64,000 nt of DNA from Poecilobothrus nobilitatus (taxonomy: Eukaryota; Arthropoda; Insecta; Diptera; Dolichopodidae): NCBI GenBank assembly GCA_947095535.1, contig OX352772.1, forward strand, positions 230,393,911 through 230,457,910, in the 5' to 3' direction. The position numbers were made by a program, and so were the translations under genes. The notes beneath the pieces are model-generated. The model had not been told where the DNA came from, searched no databases, and was given only the letters and a program-made list of their open reading frames with translations. This document shows positions 31,426 through 42,618 of the stretch, piece after piece. Each line of letters opens with the position of its first letter. The stretch's first letter is position 1.

Positions 31426-32200
31426 GTAATTTATTAAATTGCCGTTTGATTACAATGTTGTAATACTATTTTCTATTTAAAATACGTATAAGATGAGAAT
31501 CTAATTATTAATCAAATATAATTTATTATACTGTCATTTGATTACAATTTATATCTTTAAGATAAATTTTAAATTAAATTGTAGTTTGAAAATTACAATT
31601 TTGCATAAAATTTTCTATTTAAATCTTAAGATAGGATAGCATCATTTTAATGGGATAATTTATTAAATTGCCGTTTGATTACAATGTTGTAATATTGTTT
31701 TCTATTGAAAATACGTATAAGACGAGAATCTAATTATTAATGAAATATAATTTATTATACTGTCATTTGATTACAATTTGTATCTTTAAGATAAATTTTA
31801 AATTAAATTGTAGTTTGAAAATTACAATGTTGCATAAAATTTTCTATTTACATCTTAAGATAGGATTAAGATGGGATTCTAATTAAAGCAACTAAAATTT
31901 ACTAAAGCATCATTTTAATGAGATAATTTATTAAATTGCCGTTTGATTACAATGTTGTAATACTGTTTTCTATTTAAAATACGTATAAGATGAGAATCTA
32001 ATTATTAATGAAATATAATTTATTATACTGTCATTTGATTACAATTTATATCTTTAAGATAAATTTTAAATTAAATTGTAGTTTGAAAATTACAATGTTG
32101 CATAGAATTTTCTATTTACATATTTAGATAGGATTAAGATGGGATTCTAGTTAAAACAACTAAAATTTATTAAAGTGTCATTTTAATTTAAGGGAATGAA
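31426..32200. repeat. Tandem repeat array in the divergent polyQ-PolB promoter region
   Basis: Three imperfect units of about 230-270 bases start at about 31427, 31656 and 31925. Each contains 'aatttattaaattgccgttt', 'gattacaatgttgtaata', 'tacgtataaga(t/c)gaga' and 'gtagtttgaaaattacaat'. The array lies between the divergent polyQ gene and PolB. It could hold the promoter or replication-control sequences, but that is inference from position. A related partial unit begins at 31378. Confidence 0.8.
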
Positions 32201-32325
32201 TCTGTATTGAAAATTTAATATTATTCTGTTATTCAAGCATTCAACATCTTGAAATTCATATATTTTCGTATATATAAATTATTTTACAAAGGTTTCTTAC
32301 TGAAACTATAACCCTTTACATAATA

Positions 32326-35300
32326 GAAAGCGAGAATTCAACATTTGTTAAAAGGTTTAATATGAACGGTCATAAAATAAAATTTGTAATTAAATCCGTA
32401 CCTGAAAATAGAGAACCAATTAACTGGATTAAGGATGCTATACATCAAATAATCAGGATTACTGTAAAAGCTGTGAATTCCACTGATAAGATTGGGTTAA
32501 CATTTTGTGGAGAGAGCTTTGAACATCAAGGTCCTGCGTACCTCAGTTTTAGATCCGCTCATGAACTTAAATTTAGCGACGTTTGGGATGTAATTTCTAA
32601 TATTTTTCAAAGTAATTCTGAAGGTAGTTTTTTATAACGCATTTTTTGTTTCATTTAATAATAAACTATTTTTATTTTATGTATATAGGCTAAAGTACAG
32701 ACACTTTTTGTTTAACAGTTACCCGTGTTAGATTACCCTCTGGTAGAGGTAGAAATAATAAATATTCAAATTAAAAAGAGGAATGCTTAAAAAGGAAAGG
32801 AATAATAACAATAAAAAACAGCGATAATTTATGTCTACCACATGCACTTGTTGTTTCAATAAAATTGAAAAATTTATTGAATATGAAAAAATTCGAAAAA
32901 ATATAGGAAAACTTCAAACTTTAATAGCTTTAAAATTATTAAAAACATCAAAAATAACAATTCCATCTGAAGGAATTGTTATTACATTAATTGTTATTAA
33001 TTTTCGTGAATTGAATCAATTTCAAAAATTTTTACATAAACACAAAATTGTTGCATATAAATATGGAACAAGGGGTGCAGAAGTAATATTTGAAGGATTT
33101 AATAATGGAAAAAAAATTAACTCGCTATACCATAATAATCATTTTAATGTAATAACTTCGCTCACAGCTGCTTTTTGCACAGCATTTTATTGTGAAGAAT
33201 ATCATATTCCGTATTCTAAAAAAAATGAACATAGGTGTTCGAAAAGCTGTCCTTGCTGTCAAAACTCACCTGCTTGTTCAATTAATGTTAAAAATATTTT
33301 ATGTATGCAGTGCAATTGCGCATTTCGTGGTCAATCATGTTTTGAAAATCATAAGGCTTCCAGTTCAAAAAATAGAAGCACCTGTGAAGAAATTAGGAAA
33401 TGCAAATCTTGTTTTAAAATTCATAAAAGTTGTAGGACTCATATATGTGGTGAATATTTTTGTAAAATTTGCGATAATCATGTTCCTGAAAACCATAAAT
33501 GCTTCATTCAGCAAGACAAAACAAAAGTAAATTTTGAAAACTGCATTTACGTATTTTATGATTTAGAAACAAGACAAGAAGAAATTAACTCTACAAAAAT
33601 AAAAGAACATGTTCCAAGTTTATGTGTGGCTCAACTGAGATGCTTTAAATGTATAAACATTGATTCTCTATACTTCTGTCAAAAATGTAAATTAAGAGAA
33701 AGAATTTTTAAAACGAAAAATGTGATAGAGGATTTCATGGAATTTATTTTAAAATTAAGAAAGGAATTCAAAAAGATTGTCATAATTGCTCATAATGGGC
33801 AGGCGTTTGACCATCAGTTTATTCTGAATTATATACTCAATAAAACTGTACTTGAACCAAAGTTAATTATGCGAGGTACAAAAATTATTGTTATGATAAT
33901 TTATAATATTAAATTTATTGATTCTATGAACTACTTTCCTATTGGCAAAATTACGGAAAGCTTTTAATTTATCGATCAATTTGAAAAAGGGTTATTTTCC
34001 ACATCTATTTAATAAATTGGAAAATTAAAATTACATTGGCACACTTCCAGCAATTAAATACTATAACTCTAATACAATCAAAGCATATGAGCGTAATGAA
34101 TTTTTAATGTGGTATGAACAAAATAGAAACTCAGAATTTAATATGAAGAAAGATATTTTAGAAAACTGTAAAAATGATGTTGAAATTCTAACTAAAGCAT
34201 GTCTGGTTTTCAGAAATTTTTTTTTAGAAGAATGTAATATTGAACCGTTTTTAGAAGCAACAACAATAGCTTCCGCCTGTAATCTTGTATATAGAAGAAA
34301 CTTTCTCAAATCGAATACTATAGGACTTATACCAAGAAAAGGATATAGAATGGTAGACAATCAGTCAAAAATTGCCATGCAATGGCTTATTTGGGAAAAA
34401 GATTTGAGAAAAATTGATTTGAAATGTGCATTTAATGGAAAAGAAAAACAAATCGGAAATGTTAAAGTCGATGGATTTTGCGAAGAGACTAAAGAAATAT
34501 TTGAATTTTACGGTTGCTATTATCATGGACATCCAAAATGTTTCACAAACCAAAGGGATATACCATTACATGATAACTCTGGTGATACTTTGAATCTACG
34601 ATATGAAAAAACATTAATGATTTCAGAGTTTATAAAATCATGTGGATATAAAGTTATTGAGATGTGGGCATGTGAATTCCGGGAGCTAATGAGACACAAT
34701 GAAAATATGAGATATTTAGAAAATCATTCATTAATTTAGTTCCTTTAAATCCTCGTGATGCATTTTATGGCGGAAGAACGGGAAATACTTACACATATTA
34801 TAAATGTAAACAAGGAGAAAAAATTAAATACATAGATGTATGTTCCTTACACCCATATGTTTGCAAACGAGGAAAATTTCCCATAAACCATCCTAAGATT
34901 TATGTTGGAGAAGATACTTGCTCCAAGTTAAACAGAATGACTATTGACGGTATTATTAAATGTAAAATCTTACCACCAACAAATCTATTACACCCCATGT
35001 TACCTGTCAAACAAAATAATAAATTGATGTTCTCACTATTAAACCATCAATGGTATTGATGGTTTATTCACTAAAATGATGAATAAATTTATAAAGATTA
35101 AACAAGAAGCTTCTGGGTGGCCAATAAAATGTCAAACTCAAAAAGAAAAGGAAGAATATATTGATAGTTTTTTTTGAAAAGGAAGAAATTAAATTAGAAT
35201 ACGATAAAGTAGTTTAATAACCCTGGTTTAAAATCTTTTCCTAAGATTATTTTAAACTCATTCTGGGGAAAATTTGGGCGAAAAGAAAATCAACAACAAA

Positions 35301-35937
35301 CCAGCATTATAAATCAACCTTTTAAACTTTATGAGCTAATAACAAACCCTTCTGTAGAAGTATGTCACATATTTCCAGTAAATGAAGAAAACATAGTGAT
35401 TATACAACAAAACATGCTCGTCTTCAACTTTACAGTTATCTAGAGAAGTTGGATAGTAGAGTATTATATTATGACACCGATTCAGTGTTGTATATTAGCC
35501 GAGAAGGAGAATGTGAACCAGAAATAGGTGAATTTATAGGCGACATGACTGATGAATTAGAATATTATGGTATAGGAAGTTATATTACAGAATTTGTAAG
35601 TGGTGGTCCCAAGAAGTACGCTTACAAAATTTACTGTACAAAAGATAATACAGAAAAAATTGTTTGTAAAGTTAAAGGATTCTCTCTTAGTTATGATGAT
35701 TCTCTAAAAATCAATTTTAATAGCATAAAGGCAGCAGTTTTAAATTCATTGAATAGTGCAGACACATACGTCATTTCAGAAAATATTCGTCGAAATAAAA
35801 ATCATGATGTACTTACGATTCCCGAAATAAAGAAATATGAACCAAAATCGGAAAAACGAAAATTTAATGAAGATGGTAGTTCTTTACCGTATGGATATAA
35901 CAGAAAAAAGCAAATGTTGATAAGTAAATCAAAATAG
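32326..35937 (+). pseudogene. Type-B DNA polymerase of Polinton-A
   Basis: Two exons (intron 32624-32688). The N-terminal domain ends 'SDVWDVISNIFQSNSEG'. Exon 2 has a Cys/His-rich region (33160-33530), exonuclease motifs 'VFYDLETRQ', 'IIAHNGQAFDHQFIL' and 'ENCKNDVEILTKAC', then 'VDGFCEETKEIFEFYGCYYH', polymerase motif A 'YIDVCSLHPY' (about 34830), motif B 'KIILNSFWGKFG' (35240) and motif C 'YYDTDSVLY' (35460-35490). A stop occurs in the third codon position after the intron (32691), with frameshifts near 32700-32830, 33966, 34740 and 35060-35210. The gene is dead but its catalytic motifs remain readable. Confidence 0.87.
32624..32688 (+). other. Phase-1 intron in Polinton-A PolB
   Basis: GT at 32624 and AG at 32687-32688 flank a 65-base AT-rich interval. 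The same intron, in the same position after 'QSNSEG', is present in Polinton-C (50783-50851). Conserved position in two elements supports real splicing. Confidence 0.8.
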
Positions 35938-36345
35938 TATTCATTCAAATTTGAACATTTTTATTTGTATTGTAAAAATATTTGTTTTATATATTTAAAA
36001 TTTTTAAGAATGTAATAAAGATTTAAACAAAAAAATTCTACATGTAAAAGTAGACATTATTTACATACATATTATACAGTTCTATACTTTCGATTTCTTT
36101 TATGATCATTACATTTTTCAGAATCTTAATAAATTATTAATTATTATCTTGTTATTACTAGAATATTGTAATTTTTTAAAACCAGGAACTATACTATCAT
36201 AGAATCATTCAACTTTTACATTATATTCTTTTTATATCAATTCCTTGCTTTGACTAGATAACTATAGTGATTTGTATACTCGTATATTAATTTAACAATA
36301 ACAAAAACAAGTCTTAAAATTTTTTTTAGTTTAAAACTAGAAATT
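35938..36345. other. Non-coding stretch between PolB and right TIR of Polinton-A
   Basis: About 400 bases, AT-rich. The only ORF is a hydrophobic chance frame that overlaps the TIR. No feature seen. Confidence 0.6.
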
Positions 36346-37238
36346 TTTGAATTATTTTTTATTCCATACAAAAACAAAAAAACATAAATGCATATCAAGA
36401 GTAAAGAGTATATCTTTAGTTTTATCAGTTCCATATTTTTGATTTACTGTTTGTTTTCTTTTTATTCATATTTTCTGAACATTCTTAATTAAAAAATAAA
36501 AAAATATCTTACACGACATGCAGTCAGCTAATTAATGACTTTCGTTTTCTCTTTTCTTCTATAAATTCTTCTATCCAGAATAGATCACATTTTTGTGTAA
36601 GCAAAAAAAAATATATATCTTACTTTAATTTTTTTTCTTTATGCTAACAAAAAAAAAAAAAAAACAAAAACACAAACAGGATTACACTTTTTCTTTTCAA
36701 AGATGCGCTGTAGATTTAAAAATAAAAAAATGTTTTCTGTTTTTTGTTTTCATATAAGAAATTTTCTTACTACTTTTATATGTGCGCCTAGTATTTAAAC
36801 TTCAGTTATACAATTTTGTTTATTAAGGGCCGACCCTACTTTAAATTGTTTAACACTTGACTTCCTACAATAAAACCATTTGGAACTTATAAGTTAACAA
36901 CCCACCCATACAACTTAACTTAAAACCTAAACCAAAACAAATTTTTGGCTTATAGTAACCAAGATACATAAAATCAATTGTTCAGTTCATTAACCCTGTC
37001 TGACAACTTACACAATATCAACAACCTTCACTTCCTATTATAAAACTATTTGGAACTTATAAGTTAACAACCCACACATACAACTTAACTTAAAACCTAA
37101 ACCAAAACGATCAAAACAAGTTCTTGACCTACTAACCAAGCATGACCTACATTAAACCCATAAATCAAAATGTAGGTCAACATTTCGTGCGATATGAGTC
37201 AAATTTTTTTCCCATCCCAAAGTGCAGGGTTACCTACT
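36346..37238 (-). repeat. Polinton-A right TIR
   Basis: About 893 bases, inverse of 15886-16511 plus 22956-23243, ending 'gcagggttacctact'. It keeps the intact target of the P-like element (36617-36623), so it acts as the empty-site control for that insertion. Confidence 0.9.
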
Positions 37239-37244
37239 TACATT
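37239..37244. repeat. Target site duplication of Polinton-A, right copy
   Basis: TACATT directly after the CT end of Polinton-A, identical to 15880-15885. Confidence 0.9.
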
Positions 37245-37998
37245 ATAGAAATTTAAAGCTATACTTAAAAAATGGATTAATTTTTAAAAAAAATTTACAG
37301 AGCTATAGAATTTAAACAGTCTAGTTTGTTACAAAAGTATGTACACATAAATACTGAACATAAAACAAATTAAAACAAATTAAATAAAACTAAAGTTTTA
37401 TAGAATAAACCTATAAATATAGATTTCTCAGTTTTAGAACTCTCCAAACTACACATGTATAATTTTTATTATGACTACTTAAAACCTAAATTAATTTTAA
37501 ATTATATAAATACTGATAGTTTTATTTTTACAGTAAAAACGGAAGATTTTTATAAAGATATAGAAAAAGATGTTCGTAAGATTGAAAAATCAGAATTGCT
37601 TTTTGACACTTCTGAATATGAACTTGATAATCGTTACGGGTTACCTCTTTTTAATAAAAAGATTATTGGCTTATTTAAAGATGAAAATAAAGGAAAAAAT
37701 GTGAAAGAATTTATTGGACTTAGATCAAAAATGTATTTATTAGATGTTTTGCAAGCAAAAACAACAAAAAAAAGTAAAGGCGGGAAAAAAAGTGTAGTTA
37801 ATAATCTATCATTGGAAGATTATAGAAAATCTTTATTTGAAAATACAGTTTTATATGGAAAAATGTTTATATTTAAATCTAAATTACATAATGTATCAAA
37901 CTTTAAATAAGATAGCTTTAAGTTCTTTAGATAATAAAAGATTTATTTTAGAAGATAATATACACACTTTAGCATGGCGTCGTTATAAAATAAATTAA
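37245..37998 (+). pseudogene. Protein-primed type-B DNA polymerase, second part (older Polinton)
   Basis: Continues the gene cut at 15885. It begins in the 'RNLKLYLKNGL' region with 'EFKQSSLLQKYV', then has a frame break near 37370. The block 37455-37910 contains the motif C variant N-T-D-S-F and 'FDTSEYELDNRYGLPLFNKK', and a C-terminal 'FILEDNIHTLAWRRYKIN' (another frame) ends at 37998. About 100-150 codons around motif B appear to be missing between 37370 and 37455. Convergent with the integrase tail at 38008-38160, as in Polinton-C. Confidence 0.85.
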
Positions 37999-38007
37999 AA
38001 TAAAAAT

Positions 38008-38160
38008 ATTATATTTCAAATAATATTTGTTTTTTTATCCAAGTGTTGTGTGAATTATCAAAACCTAACCATTTAACAAAAAATTTGTTTCCTTTTATTT
38101 TTAAAACATTTTCTACAAGATATGCTTCAGGGTTTTGAACAGACGTAAAGTTGTTCAACT
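38008..38160 (-). pseudogene. Integrase C-terminal tail (older Polinton)
   Basis: The minus-strand reading gives 'QNPEAYLVENVLKIKGNKFF' and then V-K-W-L-G-F-D-N-S-H-N-T-W-I, the chromodomain-like end of Polinton integrase. The remainder is lost where repeat R copy 4 begins at 38173. With the preceding polymerase it shows the older element had convergent PolB and integrase genes. Confidence 0.75.
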
Positions 38161-38172
38161 TTATTTAAAACA

Positions 38173-39061
38173 CGAGGAAGAATACAGTTGCCTTTGTCAA
38201 CTCTTAGATACCCGTACGAACCGTTAGTATATTCACAGCCTGTCACTCTGCTTACAATATTATTTTTTTAATATTTTAGTATTTTAAAATAATTTGGGTG
38301 AATTTTATAATTTCTAGAACTATCGATGGGTTGTACATATATTCAAACTATATGTTTGTACATTCTTCAAAAGCAGATTTTAACCTTCCACATAACGATT
38401 ATCAATCCAAAACTTTTTCAAATATTCTATAGTACTAAGATAGAAGGGTTAAAGGATTTTGCAAAATTTGAGTTTCGCATAACGGTAAATTAAGACACCG
38501 TATGCCACAAGTATATATTTATTGTATATACACTCTTAAAGCTAATAAATGTAGTAATCGTTTGGCGTTTTCAAAATGAAGATATACCTTATACAACTTG
38601 TGCTATAACAATTTAAATATAGAGGTTTTTTGAACCTTTGAGGAGCTGTAGCCCCCTAACGGGTGGGGCTACAAAAAAAAATTAATAAAAATAAAATTAA
38701 TATTTTTGTGAGATCTATCAGCAGTTAAAATTTCATAGCTCTATTTCAAAAAAAATGTGGGGATCTAAAAGTTAGGTGTTCGAGAGCTACCCTAAGTTTT
38801 GGTCCAAACTCAACCAAAAAAAATAGGGAACCTACAAATTACTCCCAGAATATTTTGTGTAAATTTCAAGATTGTAGCTTTCTTAGTTTTTGAGTTAGCG
38901 TGCTGACGGAGGGACGGACGGACGGACATGGCTCAAAAGTCTTAGAATTTTTTTCTGATCCGATCAATACCTTTGAAGGTATATCTAGCTCGCTTATTTC
39001 GAGGTGTTACAAACGGAGAAGTAATTGTATTATACCCGATCCTATCGTACGGGTATAATAA
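38173..39061 (+). repeat. Dispersed repeat R, copy 4 (internally deleted)
   Basis: Has both ends: CGAGGAAGAATACAGTTGCC at 38173 and the terminal hairpin 'TATACCCG...CGGGTATAA' at 39030-39061. About 0.6-0.7 kb of the middle, compared with copy 3, is deleted at 38436. An 'acggagggacggacggacgg' tract is present near 38905-38925. Confidence 0.85.
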
Positions 39062-39962
39062 CTGATCTCAACGCAAAAGTTTTCCCCATATTAAACTTTC
39101 ATATATTATTTAGTTTAAAATATAATATCCGTTAAAGTTTTTAAACTTTTTTTTAAAACATAACCGATCTCAACGCAAAAGTTTCCTACATATCAAATTT
39201 TCATATATTTAGTTTAATAAAAAAAAAAGTTTTCTACATATTAAATTTTCATATATTCACTTTAATATGTAATAAACCGATAAAGCTTTTAAACTTTATT
39301 TAAAACATAACTGATCTCAACGAAAAAAAGTTTTCTACATATTAAACCTTCATATATTCAATTATATTATACCAGATTATACCTAAATCGTAAGCTTTTT
39401 AAATTTCAAATTAAAAATTAACTCTTAAACTTAAATCTTTACCTTCATTTGGTTTGTGTCTCTACTATACGTATTAGCTTTCAAATTTCAATTAATACTT
39501 TTATTGTAAATTTTAATGTTTATCAAATGTTAAAAGTTATCATATTCAATATAAATGAATAACATAGTTTTAATTTAATAACAATAAAAATTAAATATAA
39601 AAATTGTTGATCAACAAACACATTATATTAATGCAACTTTGTTATACTTTTTAAAATTGCATTTAAACTGAAAATTTTTAAACTTTATTTTAGACATAAC
39701 TGATCTCAACGCAAAGTTTTCCGCATATTAAACTTCCACGTATCATTTATTTTAAAATATAATATCCGTTAAAGATTTTCAACTTTTTTTCAAAACATAA
39801 CTGTTCTCAACGCAAAAGTTTTCTACATGTCAAATTTTCATATATACAACTATATTATACCTAAAGCGTAAGCTTTTTTAAATTTCAAATTAAAAATTAA
39901 CTCTTGAAACTTAAATCTTTACCTTCATTTGGTTTGTATCTCTCCTCTACATATTAGCTTTA
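39062..39962. repeat. Array of degenerate 'ctgatctcaacgcaaaagtt' repeats
   Basis: The unit 'cataactgatctcaacgcaaaagttttctacatattaaac...' recurs at about 39061, 39164, 39309, 39696 and 39796, usually followed by 'aaaatataatatccgttaaag'. A second block ('taaatcgtaagctttttaaat' to 'tacattagctttat'-like text) occurs at about 39385-39482 and 39858-39962. The layout suggests an older local duplication of about 450 bases. No ORF with motifs. Confidence 0.7.
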
Positions 39963-40029
39963 TCTACGTTACTGAAAACTCCGAAAAAAGTTCCAGAATC
40001 TACAAATTTATATTACTCCGAAAAAGCTG

Positions 40030-40285
40030 TGCCAAAAACCCCATATTTATACTAGTGATATATTCAAAATTGAAAAAATCTATAATACTTATCCTGTTAC
40101 ATATCAATTATCGGATTACACTGGCGTACCAATTTCTGGAGGCTTTTATGAAGCTGAGCTTGCACCTGTAAAATACCCTGATAAGGTGAAAAAATTATTT
40201 AAAAAAAGAAAATAAAGTATATGCTAAATGCCTTGGATTTGATAACACTCATAATACATGGATAAATATAAATGATATTGTTTAA
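40030..40285 (+). pseudogene. Second integrase C-terminal fragment
   Basis: Plus-strand reading has 'DIFKIEKIYNTYPVTYQLSD', 'ISGGFYEAELAPVKYPD' and, after a frameshift near 40190, the chromodomain-like 'CLGFDNTHNTWININDIV' end. It differs from the minus-strand tail at 38008-38160 and comes from yet another Polinton copy. Nothing of the catalytic core remains. Confidence 0.7.
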
Positions 40286-40955
40286 ATAAAAATATACAAA
40301 TATGCAATTTTATTGTTCTTTATTAACAGCTTTTTATTAACTTGGTTGGGTAAAGGATGGAATCTTAGAAGCCATTTTAAACACACTTCTCGTTGAGCTA
40401 GAGACTTGAAATTTTCTTCATTAGATCAGATCCCGATGACAATACATGATTTTAAAATAATAATATCGAAAAACATTAGAGAAATTAACTTAATTTCAAA
40501 ATTAAATTTTCATACAAAGATATAACAGAATTATTACAGAACCAAAATAAAACATTTTATCTAAATTTACTAAACTCACCAATACCAATACCAATACGTA
40601 TACGTAATACATAAATGTTTTTTTTTTCTATAAAAGACTATTGTTTTTTATGTAGCCATTGCTTTGTATGCGTACATATACATAGGTACATACTTCAAAA
40701 TATGTAATAATATGTGCTTCGAAAATATTTTTGATTTGAAAGGGATGAATTTGAAAGATATGAATGTGTAAACAAATTAATGTGCCGCACTTGAGAACAT
40801 AGTGTAAAATTTAATATACATTTACTTAAAATTTAGTAAGTAAGTGTTAAATTTAAGTTATTTTCATCAAAGCAATTGATTTTTAGTACACATTTTTACT
40901 TATAAAAGCAATGTGTTTATTTATAATATTTATATAGATATGTGTTTTTTCTTTC
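40286..40955. other. AT-rich spacer, no gene seen
   Basis: About 670 bases without a recognisable gene or repeat family. TA-rich microsatellite-like text is present around 40660-40700. Confidence 0.5.
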
Positions 40956-41240
40956 TTAATTATAATTAAAATAGAGCTTTTCTTTCGAAACTCTTAACAT
41001 ATTAAAATCGCATATTATGGCCCTAACATTGATATCTAAATTGGGAGCTACCTTTAAATTAAGATTTATTAGGGAATAATGATCTGCACCACTAATGCCT
41101 TTTTCTGAAGTATAAAAACTAAGAATATATTTCCAATTATGTAAAAACATTAAACAACAAAAAGAATATATTAAAAATAAGAAATCCAGTCTTTTTTTAA
41201 AAATAGTAAATAACAACAATATTTTTCTTTTCAATAACAA
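40956..41240 (-). pseudogene. P-type transposase fragment, second copy
   Basis: The minus-strand reading gives 'HNWKYILSFYTSEKGISGAD' followed by 'LINLNLKVAPNLDINVRAII' and C-D, the counterpart of the 'NWKYMLSYFTTDKPINGTD' region of the 19241-21204 transposase. The sequence differs enough to be a separate P-like family. Only about 60 residues are recognisable. Confidence 0.7.
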
Positions 41241-42540
41241 TAATTATGAATTAATCATAAAATATATGTTATGTATACATATATATATATACCTACATAT
41301 ATATCTACATCGTCTAGAAAAAGCAAAATAATTTTTTTTTAATTCAAAAACATCAGCATTTAGAAGTAAGCAATTTAATAAATATGAATGAACGGTTAAC
41401 ATAAACGAACAAAAAAAATTCAGAATGTTCTATAGCTAATAATTTCTATTTTTTAAATAGACTGTATGTAAATTGTTGACTGTATTTTAAATAGACTGTA
41501 TGTATGACTGTAAATTTAATATTAAAAAAAAAAAATAAGTTCTTAGCGTACCTAAATAACAGGAAAAAAAGTGAAATGTAATACCGGAAGAAAAATAAAA
41601 ACGAATAGAAAAAAAGAGAACAAAAAATGTTACTTTGATTGTTTTTAAATATTTTTAAAGGCTATTTCTTATGTATATGTGCACATCTGATATTTACCCA
41701 CATAACAAATAGAAAAAAAGAAATATTAAAATTTTATGCTATGAAAAGAAAGAAAAAACAAGGCAGTGTATGAATCAAAGTTTTTAAAGGGTCGAATTTT
41801 TAAGTGAAAATAAAAAACATTATAAAATTGCAATAACAATTTTATTTAAATTTTTAATTTTGCTATGCAATGTTTCCTTAATTTTTTAAAAATCTTGCCA
41901 CAATATATAATACAATATAACAATCAGAAGTTCAGATCATTATATAGTACCCATACTACTATAATATGTATATGAATGAATATATCAGTATATATGTGTG
42001 TAGTTATAGATTCATTATTTTTTAATACCAACAATTATATTTATATGAATGGAGGGTAAACATAAACGAGAAAAAAAATTTTTATGTTTGCATATGAATG
42101 GACGGTTAACATAAACGAACAAAAAAAAATTCAGAATGTTCTATAGCTAATAATTTCTATTTTTTAAATAGAATTTATTAGCTATAGAATTTTTAGCTAT
42201 ACAACGTTTTCTTAATTAACAGGTAACAGGTAATAATATAATTATAGACTGTAAAGGAAACTGTAAAAATTCAAAATTAAACAAGGAAAAAAAAAATATC
42301 AATTTAATACTTATATTTGTCGTTACTAAAAAGAATAAAATAAAATAAATAGAAAAATTTTTAAAAAAAACAGCTTTTTTGAACTAAAAAGTAGAAAATA
42401 AATTTTTAATAGCAAATTTTTCTGTAATTTTCTAAACTATATTGTTACAATCCAGATTTCTTTGAAAAAGTTTATTTCAATATGTCAAATATATATATAA
42501 ATATAAGTATATATAAGTTTTAAAGTCTGTGAAATTAAAA
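41241..42540. repeat. AT-rich DNA with an 85-base direct repeat
   Basis: The block 'gaatgaacggttaacataaa' to 'atttctattttttaaataga' (41386-41472) recurs almost unchanged at 42096-42174, and a third partial copy starts at about 42047 ('gaatggagggtaaacataaa'). The spacing is about 710 bases. The rest is low-complexity AT-rich DNA with no ORF. It may be part of the P-like fragment's transposon. Confidence 0.65.
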
Positions 42541-42606
42541 TAAAAGCTGGAGGCAACAAACGCATAACTTTAAACTTATATTTTTAAATTTTGCCTCCAG
42601 CTTTTA
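42541..42606. repeat. 16-bp inverted repeat beside Polinton-C
   Basis: TAAAAGCTGGAGGCAA (42541-42556) and TTGCCTCCAGCTTTTA (42591-42606) are perfect inverse copies around a 34-base loop. They end 12 bases before the first base of Polinton-C. Confidence 0.8.
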
Positions 42607-42612
42607 TATTAA

Positions 42613-42618
42613 TATGTT
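42613..42618. repeat. Expected target duplication of Polinton-C, left copy
   Basis: TATGTT directly precedes the AG start of Polinton-C. Its partner should lie about 282 bases beyond the right edge of the window and cannot be seen. Confidence 0.5.

Larger units (their letters stand above)
15886..37238. mobile_element. Polinton-A, complete Maverick/Polinton element
   Basis: 21,353 bases with AG...CT ends, about 0.9 kb TIRs and a perfect TACATT duplication, inserted in the polymerase gene of an older Polinton. Subtracting the nested P-like element (6.4 kb) leaves about 14.9 kb, normal for the class. Gene order from the left: small ORF(-), conserved ORF(-), ATPase remnant, pX-like, KW protein, penton, minor capsid, major capsid, VD-x-F protein, protease, hypothetical (all +), acidic ORF(-), integrase(+), polyQ protein(-), PolB(+). 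Nearly all genes carry stops or frameshifts and the ATPase is mostly lost, so it cannot move on its own. Confidence 0.93.

Noticed and set aside
36237..36434. Minus-strand 65-codon hydrophobic ORF at the Polinton-A right TIR
   Set aside because: Mostly lies in the TIR and has no homologue in the left TIR frame; chance.
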